Source: Vibrio panuliri
GTDB lineage: Bacteria; Pseudomonadota; Gammaproteobacteria; Enterobacterales; Vibrionaceae
Assembly (NCBI RefSeq): GCF_009938205.1
Contig: NZ_AP019654.1
Coordinates: forward strand, 1 to 64,000
Direction of reading: 5' to 3'
Length of the DNA: 64,000 bases
Positions 38,363 to 48,732 of the stretch are shown here, piece by piece. Numbering within the stretch: the first letter of the stretch is position 1; the number at the start of each line of letters is the position of its first letter. The position numbers and the translations under genes are program-made. The notes under the pieces were generated by a model. That model saw only the letters and a program-made list of their open reading frames with translations, was not told the DNA's origin and searched no databases.

Positions 38363-39781
38363 CTATAACTGTTTGATAAACCTACTTTCTACCGTAACGG
38401 TAAACTGTTCACTGTCAGACAGTATAAACTGAATTGTTGAAACAGGAGAGCTGAGATTTTCTGGATTGACGCCTAGGCTCATTGGCAGGTTCAGCACTTC
38501 ACCAGGAGCGACTTGAACCGTTTGCTTGCCGTACCATGACACATCACTGAGTCCCGAGACACTCAAGGTGTATTCTTGAGGCTGCTGGGTTTTGTTGATG
38601 ATTTTTAGGGTGTAGGTGTTTTCTATCTCACCAGCAACATTTTCGCGAGAGAGCTGATTCCGGTCGCGTAATACGTTCATACCAACCGGATCGACGGTGG
38701 CAATTTGGGCAAAGAACAAGCCAACAATCAGCAATAGAACGGTGCCATAACCAATCAGTTTCGGCCGGAGAATTTTGGTTTTGTGCCCAGCAAGTCGGTG
38801 TTCAGTGGTGTAATTGATCAGTCCTGTTTCGTAGCCCATTCTTACCATGGTTTGATCGCAGGCATCTATACAGGCACCACAGTTGATGCACTCATATTGC
38901 AGACCATCACGGATATCAATCCCAGTCGGACAGACTTGCACGCAGAGGTTGCAATCAATGCAATCACCTAAGCCAAGGGCTTTGGGATCGGCTTTGCGTG
39001 ATCGAGGGCCTCGATCTTCACCGCGTTGAGTATCGTAGCCGACGATAAAGGTGTCTTTGTCAAACATCGCGGACTGGAAGCGCGCGTAAGGACACATGTG
39101 AATGCAGACGATTGAACGCATCCACCCCGCATTGCCATAGGTACACGCGGTAAAAAACAGCACCCAAAACACAGGCCAAAAACTGGCGTTGAAGGTGAAA
39201 AAGTCGATCACAAGTTCGCGCACGGGGACGAAATAACCAACGAAGGTAAAGCCTGTGGCAAGCGCGATAGCAACCCAAGCAATATGCTTGATGGTTTTGC
39301 GTATCATCAGCGCAGCCGTTAGTTTGCCCGAATCTTGTTTACGTCGTTTGTTGGCGCTACCTTCGAGTTTTTCTTCAAACCAAATGTAGATGAATGTCCA
39401 CACTGTTTGAGGGCATAGATAGCCGCACCATACCCGTCCAAGAAACGTGGTGATAAAGAACAACCCGAAGGCTGCGATCACGAATAATGTTGCGAGTAAG
39501 GTTAAGTCTTGTGGGTAGAGCGTGGTACCAAAGAAGTTAAATTGTTGGTTGCCAATATCAAGCAAGATAGCTTGACGCTCGCCAAAGGGTATCCATGGCA
39601 CTAAGGCAAACAGCATAAGTAGAAACCAGCCACCATAGCGGCGTAGTTTTTGAAATTTACCTTTGCTCTCTCTTACATAGATTCGGTTGTTGGGGTTAAA
39701 GCGATCGCCTTGTCCTTTGTGGGTCTTGGGGTTAAAAGTTTTGGGAGTCACATCCTTAATGTCGATCTTATCCTGACTCAT
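38363..39781 (-). CDS. ccoG: CcoG (RdxA/FixG), ferredoxin-like cytochrome oxidase accessory protein
   Basis: CcoG is a membrane iron-sulfur protein; homologues act as a cupric reductase needed for cbb3 oxidase assembly. The 472-residue protein has several membrane segments (about 45-65, 92-112, 165-185, 195-215, 345-365). The 4Fe-4S cysteines are in CIDCNLCVQVCPTGI and CINCGACIDACDQTM, with an extra CGYLCPQTVW motif, and a C-terminal immunoglobulin-like periplasmic domain. It is not next to the cco oxidase genes here. Confidence 0.93.
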   Translation of the reverse strand: MSQDKIDIKDVTPKTFNPKTHKGQGDRFNPNNRIYVRESKGKFQKLRRYGGWFLLMLFALVPWIPFGERQAILLDIGNQQFNFFGTTLYPQDLTLLATLFVIAAFGLFFITTFLGRVWCGYLCPQTVWTFIYIWFEEKLEGSANKRRKQDSGKLTAALMIRKTIKHIAWVAIALATGFTFVGYFVPVRELVIDFFTFNASFWPVFWVLFFTACTYGNAGWMRSIVCIHMCPYARFQSAMFDKDTFIVGYDTQRGEDRGPRSRKADPKALGLGDCIDCNLCVQVCPTGIDIRDGLQYECINCGACIDACDQTMVRMGYETGLINYTTEHRLAGHKTKILRPKLIGYGTVLLLIVGLFFAQIATVDPVGMNVLRDRNQLSRENVAGEIENTYTLKIINKTQQPQEYTLSVSGLSDVSWYGKQTVQVAPGEVLNLPMSLGVNPENLSSPVSTIQFILSDSEQFTVTVESRFIKQL

Positions 39782-40064
39782 TACGCTTCCTCTAGGCTTT
39801 CAATGGCGCTGTTTCTAGTGTCGCGCTCATATTGAATTTTGAAGTAGCTATTTTATGCCTAGTAAAATGTGTCGTTAGAATAGTATCTAGGCTTAGTACT
39901 TCAGACATTGCTAATTTTCATTAGAAGAGAAAGTATACAGGTAATAACAATTTTATTTCTTTAACGCTATCAACCTTTAACAATAATTATCAGTCATAAC
40001 ATTGATGAAAAATAGTCGGCTTGGTTATAAGTGGAAGATTTAACAGAACATTTTGGTATCAAAA

Positions 40065-40083
40065 AAGCAGCCATTGGCTGCTT
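40065..40083 (-). terminator. Terminator of yihD
   Basis: An 8-bp stem (AAGCAGCC, 40065-40072 with 40076-40083) with an ATT loop continues on the minus strand into a T run. Confidence 0.82.
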
Positions 40084-40100
40084 AACAAATTGATTTGGGG

Positions 40101-40367
40101 TTACTTGATGATGCCACGCGCTCTTAGTAGTGCGGTTTTAAAGTCATCTTCTTGGTCTTTTTTCAGCCCAGGAATCATTTCATCTTTTTCGCTGTTGCGC
40201 ATTTTAAGGTGGTAGATCAGCACATCATCGGTGAGATCTTCCAGTTTACCTTGGTAACCTGCTTCGTTAGCGAGTTTGACAATAAACTCAACTAAGTTCA
40301 TCTCTTGGTCTTTTTGCCATTCAGGGCCGATCAATTCGAGCAGTTCTTCGATGCGATGACAATTCAT
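40101..40367 (-). CDS. yihD: YihD family protein (DUF1040)
   Basis: The 88-residue protein is clearly Yih[18 protein letters not shown] at the start, then [13 protein letters not shown] and [20 protein letters not shown], practically identical in pattern to the E. coli protein. Function is unknown. The ATG at 40367 has GGAG 7 nt before it, which decides the start against an upstream ATG at 40382. It is acidic in the middle and has no membrane segment. Confidence 0.93.
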   Translation of the reverse strand: MNCHRIEELLELIGPEWQKDQEMNLVEFIVKLANEAGYQGKLEDLTDDVLIYHLKMRNSEKDEMIPGLKKDQEDDFKTALLRARGIIK

Positions 40368-40529
40368 TAACTTTCTCCACAATATTTATAGTCTTAACAA
40401 TTTACGCTTGCTGAGCAACAAAGCCAGATTGTTTGTGTGTGATTATTGATTGCAAAGGTAACAAATCGATGTGGTGAATAGCAATCACAATCTCTAGTGA
40501 TTAAAACGTTGTGTGGTTTGGATGAAAGA

Positions 40530-40556
40530 AAAAAGCGCAGTGTTCTGCGCTTTTTA
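40530..40556. terminator. Terminator after the 55-residue gene
   Basis: An AAAAGCGCAG stem (40531-40540 with 40545-40554) with a TGTT loop has A/T tracts on both sides. It follows the stop codon of the small minus-strand gene at 40558 directly. Confidence 0.85.
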
Positions 40557-40557
40557 A

Positions 40558-40725
40558 TTATGCCGCCTTAATTTCTTCGCTAGGAGTAGTCACCAAAATG
40601 GTTTTCTTCTCTACCAAAGTCATTGCTGGCGTTAGTTTTGGTGCGACATACGCTTTGGTAAAACCACTGCGACGACGCATTGCACTACGGTTTGTGTGCG
40701 AAAACCTGACTGTTGTTGGGCGCAT
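40558..40725 (-). CDS. Small basic hypothetical protein, 55 residues
   Basis: ATG at 40723-40725 and TAA at 40558-40560 delimit a 55-codon frame. The N-terminal half is arginine-rich and basic (MRPTTVRFSHTNRSAMRRRS), the second half mixed (KAYVAPKLTPAMTLVEKKT, then EEIKAA). AGGT lies 8 nt upstream of the ATG, and an intrinsic terminator directly follows the stop, so this looks like a real single-gene unit. No membrane segment or known domain is visible. I do not recognise the family. Confidence 0.65.
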   Translation of the reverse strand: MRPTTVRFSHTNRSAMRRRSGFTKAYVAPKLTPAMTLVEKKTILVTTPSEEIKAA

Positions 40726-41133
40726 TTATTTACCTAACTGTCAGGCATATCCATTGCCAATGTAATGGCCTAATCAACCATGAGTTTACTTCAATGCTGA
40801 AGAACCGCTCTTCTGGCCTACGCCAATCCAAATGGTTGAATAGGGATTATGATATGAAAACCATATCACCAATAGGTTAGCATCAAGCTGCAAGTTGGTC
40901 GATATGTAAACAGTCTAACAACAGCACAAGTCACTACATTTTAAGGGGATATAGGCGATGTTGTGGCGTTTTTGTGAACAAGAACCGAGGTGAAATTGTC
41001 GAAAAGCTGATCGTTCATGGTAGCCGCCTAGTAAATAATATGCGATGGTCTATAGAGATGAGACTGGTGCAGCAACTAAACTACTGAAAGAGTCAGTTTG
41101 CTTTGACTTTGTTGTGTTTCAAGGAGGAGTTAG
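40726..41133. other. Gene-free stretch upstream of the Spo0M-like gene
   Basis: I see no gene, hairpin terminator or recognisable operator here. It must contain the promoters of the small leftward gene and of the rightward Spo0M-like gene, but I could not pick -10/-35 pairs with confidence. Confidence 0.4.
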
Positions 41134-41931
41134 ATGTCGTTTTTTAAGAAGACCCTTGCCAGTTTTGGTATTGGATCCGCTCAAGTTGATTCAGTGTTAC
41201 AGCAAGAAGTGCTTTACCCAGGTCAAAAAGTCAATGTGACCATTCATGTCTATGGTGGTGCCACCGAGCAAGCGATTGATAATATCGATCTCAAACTGTG
41301 CTGTCGCTATATCAAAGAAGTGCCCGTGAATCCTGATAAGGCGCAACACCAGACTAGCCATAAGCGCCGTGCGCCACAAAGCTATGTGTTGGCAAAGTGG
41401 AACTTGCCTTATGCCTTCACCATCCACCCCGGAGAAACGCGCGACTTTGATGTTGAACTTGATGTGCCGTGGAATACGCCGATTACAATTGGTGACTCTA
41501 AAGTTTGGTTAGATACGGGTCTAGACATTGCGTTGGCAAAAGACCCGACGGATACCGATATCTTGACGGTACGTCCCGACCCATTGATGGATGGTATTTT
41601 GTCTGCCTTGGAAGCACAAGGTATGCGCATTCGTCAGGTGGAATGTGAAGCGGTAGAAGGGTTTTCGATGCCGTTTGTGCAAGAGTTTGAATTTGTGCCG
41701 ACTACTGGCCCATACCATGGTCGATGGCGAGAAGTTGAACTGGTCGCGTATCGCGAAGAGCAACAACTCAAACTGTGGTTTGAAGTGGATAGACACCGTG
41801 ATGGCGCAAGAGGGATGTTGGCATCACTACTCGGGGTTGGTCAGCTAAAAAGGGAATTGACCATCCCACTGTCGACGGCTCCAAGTGATGCCGGGGTGAA
41901 GGTGCTTGAGTATTTAGATAACACTTGCTAA
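41134..41931 (+). CDS. Spo0M-like (SpoOM family) protein
   Basis: The 265-residue protein belongs to the Spo0M family, named after a Bacillus sporulation-control protein with an arrestin-like fold. It starts FFKKTLASFGIGSAQVDSVL and continues with VNVTIHVYGG and YAFTIHPGETRDFDVELDVPWNTPITIG, all family features. The start has AAGGAGG 8 nt upstream. The role in non-sporulating bacteria is not known. It is a single gene, followed by palindromes. Confidence 0.85.
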   Translation: MSFFKKTLASFGIGSAQVDSVLQQEVLYPGQKVNVTIHVYGGATEQAIDNIDLKLCCRYIKEVPVNPDKAQHQTSHKRRAPQSYVLAKWNLPYAFTIHPGETRDFDVELDVPWNTPITIGDSKVWLDTGLDIALAKDPTDTDILTVRPDPLMDGILSALEAQGMRIRQVECEAVEGFSMPFVQEFEFVPTTGPYHGRWREVELVAYREEQQLKLWFEVDRHRDGARGMLASLLGVGQLKRELTIPLSTAPSDAGVKVLEYLDNTC

Positions 41932-41956
41932 TGAGACGAACTGACAAAACTTTAAC

Positions 41957-41988
41957 CACATTAAGCTTACACGTGTAAGCTTAATGTG
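41957..41988. promoter_or_regulatory. 32-bp perfect palindrome upstream of trhA
   Basis: A gap-free 32-bp inverted repeat is centred on 41972/41973 (core AAGCTTACACGTGTAAGCTT). It ends 41 bp before the trhA ATG and begins 25 bp after the Spo0M-like stop codon. There is no T tract. It could be a terminator, a high-affinity operator or both. Confidence 0.8.
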
Positions 41989-41992
41989 CCAT

Positions 41993-42022
41993 ACTCGGGA
42001 TTCATTGCTACCAATCCCGAGT
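41993..42022 (+). promoter_or_regulatory. Second hairpin overlapping the trhA ribosome-binding region
   Basis: ACTCGGGATT (41993-42002) and AATCCCGAGT (42013-42022) are perfect 10-bp arms around a 10-base loop. The right arm holds the only Shine-Dalgarno-like GAG upstream of the ATG at 42030, so folding would hinder translation. Confidence 0.7.
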
Positions 42023-42029
42023 GCCTCTT

Positions 42030-42686
42030 ATGTCTGACGATGACAAAAACGCTGCTTATAGCGTAAAAGAAGAAATCGCCAACACCATTACCCATGCGAT
42101 TGGCATGGTCTTAGGCATTGTTGGTTTGGTGTTATTGTTGCTCAAAGCGACAGATCACAATGCTGACACATTAACTATTACCAGCATGAGTATTTATGGC
42201 AGCAGTATCATCCTGTTGTTTCTTGCCTCTACGCTCTATCATGCTATTCCTTATAAACGCGCCAAGCGGGCACTAAAAACCTTTGACCATTGTGCGATTT
42301 ATTTGCTGATAGCTGGCAGCTATACCCCATTTTTGTTGGTGAGTTTACGCACCCCATTAGCTATCGGTCTGATGATCGTGATTTGGTGTATTGCTTTGGT
42401 TGGCATCATCATGAAGCTGGCGTTCGTCTATCGTTTTAAACGTTTGTCATTAGTGACTTATTTGATGATGGGATGGTTATCGTTAGTGGTGATCTATCAG
42501 TTGGCGATGAACCTAGCATGGGGAGGGTTAACTTTGCTGGCTGTAGGTGGCTTGATCTACTCGCTGGGGGTTATTTTCTATGTCGCGAAGCGCATCCCGT
42601 ACAATCATGCGATTTGGCATGGTTTTGTTCTGGCAGGATGCGCCTGTCATTTCTTTGCGATCTACTACTTTGTTCAGCCAGTATGA
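42030..42686 (+). CDS. trhA: Hemolysin III family membrane protein (TrhA/YqfA)
   Basis: This 218-residue protein has seven predicted membrane segments and belongs to the hemolysin III/PAQR family. [52 protein letters not shown] and [16 protein letters not shown] contain the conserved His/Asp/Ser metal-site residues and are very close to E. coli TrhA (YqfA), linked to membrane fluidity. An in-frame GTG at 42021 is an alternative start. It is convergent with trkH. Confidence 0.93.
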   Translation: MSDDDKNAAYSVKEEIANTITHAIGMVLGIVGLVLLLLKATDHNADTLTITSMSIYGSSIILLFLASTLYHAIPYKRAKRALKTFDHCAIYLLIAGSYTPFLLVSLRTPLAIGLMIVIWCIALVGIIMKLAFVYRFKRLSLVTYLMMGWLSLVVIYQLAMNLAWGGLTLLAVGGLIYSLGVIFYVAKRIPYNHAIWHGFVLAGCACHFFAIYYFVQPV

Positions 42687-42703
42687 CCAACTTAAGTTGG
42701 TCA
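42684..42703. terminator. Palindrome between convergent trhA and trkH
   Basis: TGACCAACTTAAGTTGGTCA is a perfect 20-bp palindrome beginning at the trhA stop codon and ending 1 bp before the trkH stop. It may act as a bidirectional terminator, although it has no T tract. Confidence 0.55.
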
Positions 42704-42704
42704 G

Positions 42705-44150
42705 TTAGCGCTTCCAGAAAGCGGGGAAGAACAGTACTAAGATAGTAAGGATCTCCAATCTTCCCATTAACATGCCAAAGCTTAAGATCCATTTCGCGGC
42801 ATCGGGTAGTGGCGCAAAGTTGCCTGTCGGTCCAACGATGGTTCCCATACCTGGGCCGACGTTAGCCACCGCTGTAATCGAGCCTGATATGCTCGTCACA
42901 GGGTCTAAGCCAAGACCACTCAAACAACCAGCGATAAAAATAATCGTAATAAAGTAAGTTAGACAGAAGGCGACCACTGAGCGGACAATATCATCATTAA
43001 CAGGACGCTGATTGTAGCGCTGAATAAATACACCTGATGGGTGAATTAACTTCATTATCTGCTTGTTGAGCAGTGTCATGGCGATCTGAAAACGGAAGAT
43101 TTTCATCCCTCCAGATGTTGAACCAGAGCACGCCCCCACCATTAACAAGAAGGCAAACAAGGTGGCAGGCAAAGCGCCCCAAGCCGTGAAATCCTCTAAG
43201 CCAAAGCCTGTTGTTGTAACGACAGAGACAATATTGAACAGTGAGACTCGGACTGCATCAAGAATAGTGTAACCATCTTGCACGACTAACCAACTGCTGA
43301 TTACCACGCCAGACCCTAACACTAAGTAGGCAAAACCGCGCACCTGAGCGTCTTTGAGTAAAATGCTGGCACGGCGTTTGGTGAGTGCAGAAACAAACAA
43401 CAAAAATGGTAACCCCCCAAGGAACATAAACAGTGTTGCGTTCCAGTGAGCACCATGAGAGAAGTTGTTCATCGAACTGTCTGAGGTTGAGTAACCGCCA
43501 GTGGATAAGGTGGTAAATGAGTGGTTGATTGCCTCGAATAAGTTCATGCCTGACAGCAGGAAGCCCAACATACATAACAGCGTTAGGATGAGATAGACCA
43601 AAACGATATTTTTCGCCACGGTTTTGGCACGCGGGCTACTTTTATCTGACCAGTCAGAAGACTCAGTTTGGAATAGTTTCATACCACCCACGTTGAGCAT
43701 TGGTAGTACCGCTACCGCCATAACGATAAAGCCAATACCTCCCAACCACTGCAAAATGGATCGCCATAGCAAAATGCTAGGGGCCATATTATCCAAGCCG
43801 CTTAGTACGGTAGAGCCAGTCGTCGTGATTCCCGACATCGTCTCAAAGTACGCATCGGTGAAACTAATATGGTTGATAAATACAAACGGCAGTGCCGCAA
43901 AAGCACTGGCGATGGTCCAGACCAAACTGGTGATTAAGAACATATCGCGTACGCTAAGTTTAAAAGTAGCGGTACGACCAATGGATAAACAGGCAAAGGC
44001 CACTGCGTGGGTAATCAGTAATGACTGACCGAACTCGATAAAGCCGGAGGTACCCGAGAAAAATGCCACCAAGGTGGGAACGTACATAAATAGGGCGAGT
44101 TTAGACAGTACTAACCCTATCACGAACAGTACGGGACGAAAGTTAACCAT
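42705..44150 (-). CDS. trkH: Trk potassium uptake protein TrkH
   Basis: TrkH is the membrane channel subunit of the Trk K+ uptake system. The 481-residue protein has about ten membrane segments and four selectivity-filter repeats (for example MSGITTTGSTVL, TLSTGGYST, VVTTTGFGLED and TAVANVGPGMGTI). It lies 13 bp downstream of trkA, its cytoplasmic regulatory partner, and forms an operon with it. Confidence 0.97.
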   Translation of the reverse strand: MVNFRPVLFVIGLVLSKLALFMYVPTLVAFFSGTSGFIEFGQSLLITHAVAFACLSIGRTATFKLSVRDMFLITSLVWTIASAFAALPFVFINHISFTDAYFETMSGITTTGSTVLSGLDNMAPSILLWRSILQWLGGIGFIVMAVAVLPMLNVGGMKLFQTESSDWSDKSSPRAKTVAKNIVLVYLILTLLCMLGFLLSGMNLFEAINHSFTTLSTGGYSTSDSSMNNFSHGAHWNATLFMFLGGLPFLLFVSALTKRRASILLKDAQVRGFAYLVLGSGVVISSWLVVQDGYTILDAVRVSLFNIVSVVTTTGFGLEDFTAWGALPATLFAFLLMVGACSGSTSGGMKIFRFQIAMTLLNKQIMKLIHPSGVFIQRYNQRPVNDDIVRSVVAFCLTYFITIIFIAGCLSGLGLDPVTSISGSITAVANVGPGMGTIVGPTGNFAPLPDAAKWILSFGMLMGRLEILTILVLFFPAFWKR

Positions 44151-44163
44151 GTGAAATTACGCC

Positions 44164-45540
44164 TTAGAGGAAGAATGGACTCGGTTGGAAGAGTGTTTCT
44201 ACGTCAGGGACGTATTTTTTGTCTACCAAGAACATCACGACGTGATCATCTTGCTCAATGACAGTACGGTCATGGGCAATCAACACTTCATCACCACGAA
44301 CAATTGCACCAATAGTGGTACCTGGTGGTAACTTGATATCCCCAATGGCACGCCCCACCACTTTAGAGGTGTTCTCATCACCATGAGCAATCGCTTCGAT
44401 GGCTTCGGCTGCGCCGCGACGCAGAGAGGAGACATTGACGATGTCAGCACGACGAACGTGGGTCAGCAATGCCGAAATCGTAGCTTGCTGTGGTGAGATA
44501 GCCACATCGATAGCGCCACCTTGCACTAGGTCGACATAAGCACCACGCTGGATTAATACCATCACCTTTTTAGCGCCCATGCGTTTTGCTAGCATCGCAG
44601 ACATGATGTTGGTTTCATCTTCGTTGGTGAGAGCAATAAACACATCGACTTGGTCGATATTTTCTTCAGTCAATAATTCCTGATCGGCGGCATCTCCGCA
44701 AAATACAATGGTGTTTTCCAACTCTTCTGACAGACGTTCTGCACGTTGGAAGTTTCTTTCGATCAGCTTAACGCTGTAGTTTTGTTCAAGTCGTTTTGCC
44801 AAGCTCGCCCCGATGTTACCCCCACCAACAATCATGATACGGCGGTAGGGTTTTTCTAGGCGCTGTAGTTCACTCATCACTGAGCGAATATGGTTACTTG
44901 CGGCAACAAAGAACACCTCATCATCCGCTTCGATGATGGTAGTACCTTGCGGACGAATTGGACGACCTTGGCGGAAAATAGCTGCAACACGGGTATCGAT
45001 ATGTGGCATATGCTCGCGTAGAGCAGAGAGTGCATTACCAACCAGTGGACCGCCATAGTATGCTTTAACTGCAACGAGGCTAACTTTCTGCTCGGCAAAA
45101 CTGACTACTTGCAGTGCACCTGGATATTGGATCAGTCGTTCAATATAGCTGGTCACTAACTCTTCTGGGGCAATCAAGTGATCAACGGGTACAGCGCCTG
45201 ATTGGAATAGGGCTTCTTTTTCAGCAAGATATTGAGGGGAACGAATACGAGCAATTCGGTTTGGCGTATTGAATAGAGAGAACGCCACTTGGCAGGCTGC
45301 CATGTTGGTTTCATCCGTGTTGGTGACTGCGACGAGCATATCGGCATCTTGCGCGCCGGCTTCACGAAGTACATCTGGATGACTTGCATGACCATTTACA
45401 ACACGTAAATCATATTTATCTTGCAGTTCGCGCAGTCGGTCACTGTCTTTATCGACGATAGTGATATCGTTGTTTTCCCCTACGAGGTTCTCTGCCAACG
45501 TACCGCCAACCTGACCTGCGCCAAGAATGATGATTTTCAT
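44164..45540 (-). CDS. trkA: Trk potassium uptake NAD-binding protein TrkA
   Basis: TrkA is the peripheral cytoplasmic subunit that gates TrkH. The 458-residue protein is a duplicated RCK unit: two Rossmann domains ([20 protein letters not shown] at the N-terminus and [19 protein letters not shown] at about 234), each followed by a TrkA-C domain. It lies just upstream of trkH and downstream of rsmB in the def-fmt-rsmB-trkA-trkH series. Confidence 0.97.
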   Translation of the reverse strand: MKIIILGAGQVGGTLAENLVGENNDITIVDKDSDRLRELQDKYDLRVVNGHASHPDVLREAGAQDADMLVAVTNTDETNMAACQVAFSLFNTPNRIARIRSPQYLAEKEALFQSGAVPVDHLIAPEELVTSYIERLIQYPGALQVVSFAEQKVSLVAVKAYYGGPLVGNALSALREHMPHIDTRVAAIFRQGRPIRPQGTTIIEADDEVFFVAASNHIRSVMSELQRLEKPYRRIMIVGGGNIGASLAKRLEQNYSVKLIERNFQRAERLSEELENTIVFCGDAADQELLTEENIDQVDVFIALTNEDETNIMSAMLAKRMGAKKVMVLIQRGAYVDLVQGGAIDVAISPQQATISALLTHVRRADIVNVSSLRRGAAEAIEAIAHGDENTSKVVGRAIGDIKLPPGTTIGAIVRGDEVLIAHDRTVIEQDDHVVMFLVDKKYVPDVETLFQPSPFFL

Positions 45541-45629
45541 ATTCTTATCTCATTTTGTTTGCTGATATACCCTGCCAATGAACATCGATCGCAGCGGTAT
45601 AGAGCATATTCCAATGCATTGAAAATAAT

Positions 45630-45658
45630 AGCGAAGCTCGTAAAGAGCAAGCTTCGCT
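45630..45658 (-). terminator. Possible terminator of rsmB
   Basis: A 9-bp stem (AGCGAAGCT, 45630-45638 with 45650-45658) with an 11-base loop follows the rsmB stop. The tail is ATTATTTTC, so termination may be partial. Confidence 0.5.
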
Positions 45659-45681
45659 TTAACACTATGCGTGATCTTGCA

Positions 45682-46962
45682 TTATGCTTGTTTCGTGATC
45701 ACTGCGTAGTAGAAACCATCCATATCATCTTCACCTGGCAGGATCTGACGCCCCGGGTTAGTGATATCTGAGCCTTGCAGTTGCGCATTGCTTGTTCGCT
45801 CAAGGAAGGCTTGCACTTGTAGTTTGTTCTCTTGTGGGGTGATCGAGCAAGTAGCGTAAACTAAGGTACCGCCTGGTTTTAATTGCTGCCACATTGCGTC
45901 GATGATCTCGCTTTGCAGCTCAGCTAGCGCTTTGATATCGTCTGCACGGCGCAACCACTTAATATCTGGGTGGCGACGGATAACCCCTGTCGCAGAACAA
46001 GGTGCATCCAATAAAATTCGGTCGAATTGCTCACCCTGCCACCAAGTTTGCGGTTGACGCGCATCCCCGCAGATCACTTCAGCTTGGAGTTTTAGACGTT
46101 TAAGGTTGTCATGGACGCGTTTTAAGCGAGCATCATCACAATCAATGGCCACCACCTGAGCATCTTTCGTTCGCTCAAGGATATGTGCCGTTTTACCGCC
46201 AGGTGCCGCGCAGCAATCTAAGATTAGCTCACCGTCTTTCGGCGTCAGATAATCAATTGAAAGTTGAGCTGCGGCATCTTGTACAGAAACCCAGCCTTTT
46301 TCAAAGCCTGGTAGCTTAGTCACATCACAAGGTGAAGCGAGTTTTAGTGCGTCTTTTGCCTGTGGATGAAGCGTGGTTTCAATACCTTCTTGGTTCAATA
46401 AGGCTTGGTACTCTTCACGAGTATGGTGCTGGTGGTTCACGCGCAACCACATCGGCGCTTTACTGTTATTCGCTTCAACAATCTGCTCCCACTGCTGCGG
46501 ATATGCTTCTTGCAGCAGTTTGAGTAACCAGCTTGGGTGGCCATACTTACCCGCATTGTGGCTGATAGCATGCTGATCCAGTTGCTCTTGATTGCGCTGA
46601 TAGTTACGTAGTACCGCGTTAATTAAACCACGTAGACGCGGACCTTTAAGCTCTTTGGTGCCTTCGACAGTTTCGCCAACCGCAGCATGGGCAGGAATGC
46701 GCATAAAGCTGAGCTGGTAGATGCCAACAAGAATAAGGTGATGGAAGACACGCTGTTTACCTTTGAGGGGTTTATCCATCAACTCATTTGCGATTGATTC
46801 AAGGCGTGGTAAGTAGCGCAGAGCTCCGTAGCAAATTTCTTGTAATAGAGCATGGTCACGAGGTCGAATCTGCTGCTGAGCCGCAGGAAGGGCATTAGAG
46901 AGAGACTGACCTTTGTCGACAACTTGGAAAAGGACGTTAGCTGCCGCAGCGCGAACATTCAT
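45682..46962 (-). CDS. rsmB: 16S rRNA m5C967 methyltransferase RsmB
   Basis: RsmB methylates C967 of 16S rRNA. The 426-residue protein has an N-terminal NusB-like RNA-binding domain (about 1-140) and a C-terminal SAM-dependent methyltransferase domain. Visible are the SAM loop [17 protein letters not shown] and two cysteine motifs: [20 protein letters not shown] and [12 protein letters not shown]. It follows fmt, as in E. coli. Confidence 0.97.
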   Translation of the reverse strand: MNVRAAAANVLFQVVDKGQSLSNALPAAQQQIRPRDHALLQEICYGALRYLPRLESIANELMDKPLKGKQRVFHHLILVGIYQLSFMRIPAHAAVGETVEGTKELKGPRLRGLINAVLRNYQRNQEQLDQHAISHNAGKYGHPSWLLKLLQEAYPQQWEQIVEANNSKAPMWLRVNHQHHTREEYQALLNQEGIETTLHPQAKDALKLASPCDVTKLPGFEKGWVSVQDAAAQLSIDYLTPKDGELILDCCAAPGGKTAHILERTKDAQVVAIDCDDARLKRVHDNLKRLKLQAEVICGDARQPQTWWQGEQFDRILLDAPCSATGVIRRHPDIKWLRRADDIKALAELQSEIIDAMWQQLKPGGTLVYATCSITPQENKLQVQAFLERTSNAQLQGSDITNPGRQILPGEDDMDGFYYAVITKQA

Positions 46963-47068
46963 GTTGAATACCTTAAAGTAAAGGAGGGCATCTCTGCCCT
47001 CAAAAAGTTCTTATATATCGGTTTGATATGCTACCAATTCACCGATTACTCATCGGTGATGGTTTGGG

Positions 47069-48016
47069 TTAAGCCAGTTGGCTACCAACTTCAAACCAAG
47101 CGGCGCGTGAGTTAAGAATATCTTGCACACCCATCGCTTTTTTGCCCGGAACTTGCAGTTGTTCCAGAACGAGTACGCCATGACCCGTTGCAACATAGAT
47201 ACCGGTTTTGTCGGCTTGAATGATGGTACCAGCCGGTTTGTCGCTTGTTTGTTCTGCAACACGGCTTTGCCATACTTTGATGCTATTTTCTGCAACTTCA
47301 AAGTGGCTCATCGGCCATGGATTGAAAGCTCGAACACAGCGCTCAATGTGCGCGGCATCATCATTCCAATCAATGCGTGCTTCTTCTTTGCTTAGCTTTT
47401 TGGCGTAATTGGCGAGCTCGTCATCTTGTTTGACCGGGACCGCAGTACCAGCGGCAATATCGTTAAGACATTCAACTAGCGCTTGCGGGCCGAGTTCTGC
47501 CAGTTTTTGATACATGGTTGCGCTGGTATCGCTTGCTTCAATCGGCAGTTTGGCGATTTTTAACATGTCACCAGTATCAAGGCCAATATCCATCTGCATA
47601 ATGGTGACGCCAGTTTCAGCGTCGCCAGCCCAGATAGAGCGTTGGATCGGTGCAGCACCACGCCAGCGTGGCAAGATTGAACCGTGTACGTTAATACAGC
47701 CTAACTTTGGTGTATCTAAAACTGCTTGAGGAAGCAGTAGGCCGTATGCCACCACCACCATGATGTCAGCATTAAGCTCAGCAAGTTCTTGCTTTGCTTC
47801 GTCTGACTTGAAGTTTTCTGGTTGGTATACTGGAACGTTATGCTCTAGCGCTAAAGTTTTAACCGCACTCGCAGTTAGCTTTTTCCCGCGACCGGCTGGG
47901 CGGTCAGGGTTTGTGTACGCGGCAATAACTTCATGCTCCGAAGACAACAACGCCGCCATATGTTGGGCGGCGAAGTCCGGAGTACCCGCAAATACGATAC
48001 GTAAAGGCTTGCTCAA
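47069..48016 (-). CDS. fmt: Methionyl-tRNA formyltransferase
   Basis: Fmt formylates initiator Met-tRNA. The 315-residue protein has the N-terminal Rossmann formyltransferase domain ([19 protein letters not shown], catalytic block [20 protein letters not shown], and [17 protein letters not shown]) and a C-terminal OB-like domain that grips the tRNA. It lies 32 bp after def, so formylation and deformylation genes are paired as usual. Confidence 0.97.
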   Translation of the reverse strand: MSKPLRIVFAGTPDFAAQHMAALLSSEHEVIAAYTNPDRPAGRGKKLTASAVKTLALEHNVPVYQPENFKSDEAKQELAELNADIMVVVAYGLLLPQAVLDTPKLGCINVHGSILPRWRGAAPIQRSIWAGDAETGVTIMQMDIGLDTGDMLKIAKLPIEASDTSATMYQKLAELGPQALVECLNDIAAGTAVPVKQDDELANYAKKLSKEEARIDWNDDAAHIERCVRAFNPWPMSHFEVAENSIKVWQSRVAEQTSDKPAGTIIQADKTGIYVATGHGVLVLEQLQVPGKKAMGVQDILNSRAAWFEVGSQLA

Positions 48017-48048
48017 GGTACCTTCCTTCTAATTCTTGTGAACGCGAC

Positions 48049-48561
48049 TTAACGCTGTTTTTCGTTAAAGCGCTTAACTTTTGCTAGCTTGTCTTGGATA
48101 CGTTTACGCTTAAGAGGCGAAAGGTAGTCGACAAACAGCTTACCTTCTAGGTGATCAAGCTCGTGTTGTACGCAGATTGCTAGTAGCTCATCAGCTTCAA
48201 ATGTGAACTCTTCACCGTCACGGTTCAATGCTTTAACGGTCACTTCTGCCGCGCGTGGCACTAAAGCGCGAGCACCAGGAACTGAAAGACATCCTTCTTC
48301 AATACCATCTTCACCGCGTTTGTCGAGAATTTCAGGGTTGATAAGCACCATTGGCTCGTCACGAGTTTCTGAAATATCGATAACGACGATACGTTGGTGT
48401 ACGTCAACTTGTGTTGCCGCAAGACCGATACCTTCTTCGTCGTACATGGTTTCAATCATGTCATCAACGATTTTTTGAATCTCTGGAGTCACAGCTTCTA
48501 CTGGTTTAGCGACAGTACGAAGGCGATCATCTGGGAATGTTAATACTTGTAATACAGACAT
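48049..48561 (-). CDS. def: Peptide deformylase
   Basis: Def removes the N-formyl group from new proteins using Fe2+ bound by one Cys and two His. The 170-residue protein has all three motifs: [17 protein letters not shown] and [12 protein letters not shown]. The ATG at 48561 ([14 protein letters not shown]) matches the E. coli N-terminus; a GTG two codons upstream is possible. It is the first gene of the leftward def-fmt-rsmB-trkAH series and is divergent from the gene at 48733. Confidence 0.97.
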   Translation of the reverse strand: MSVLQVLTFPDDRLRTVAKPVEAVTPEIQKIVDDMIETMYDEEGIGLAATQVDVHQRIVVIDISETRDEPMVLINPEILDKRGEDGIEEGCLSVPGARALVPRAAEVTVKALNRDGEEFTFEADELLAICVQHELDHLEGKLFVDYLSPLKRKRIQDKLAKVKRFNEKQR

Positions 48562-48732
48562 ATTCACTCGAAATGTTATTTGTGCCGAATCGAGATAATC
48601 CTCGTTGGCTCAATTCTAGACATTTTATAACGCAAATGACAGCATCAATACGCTTTTTGACATGCATTTTTGTCGATAAAGTAACCACTTTTCATATTTG
48701 TATTTGCCTATCATCTGCCCTAAGAGAGCGTT

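Noticed and set aside
46984..47001. Hairpin GAGGGCA-TCTC-TGCCCTC between fmt and rsmB as a terminator
   Set aside because: The minus-strand tail is CTTTACTTT, too weak to call, and the genes are normally co-transcribed.
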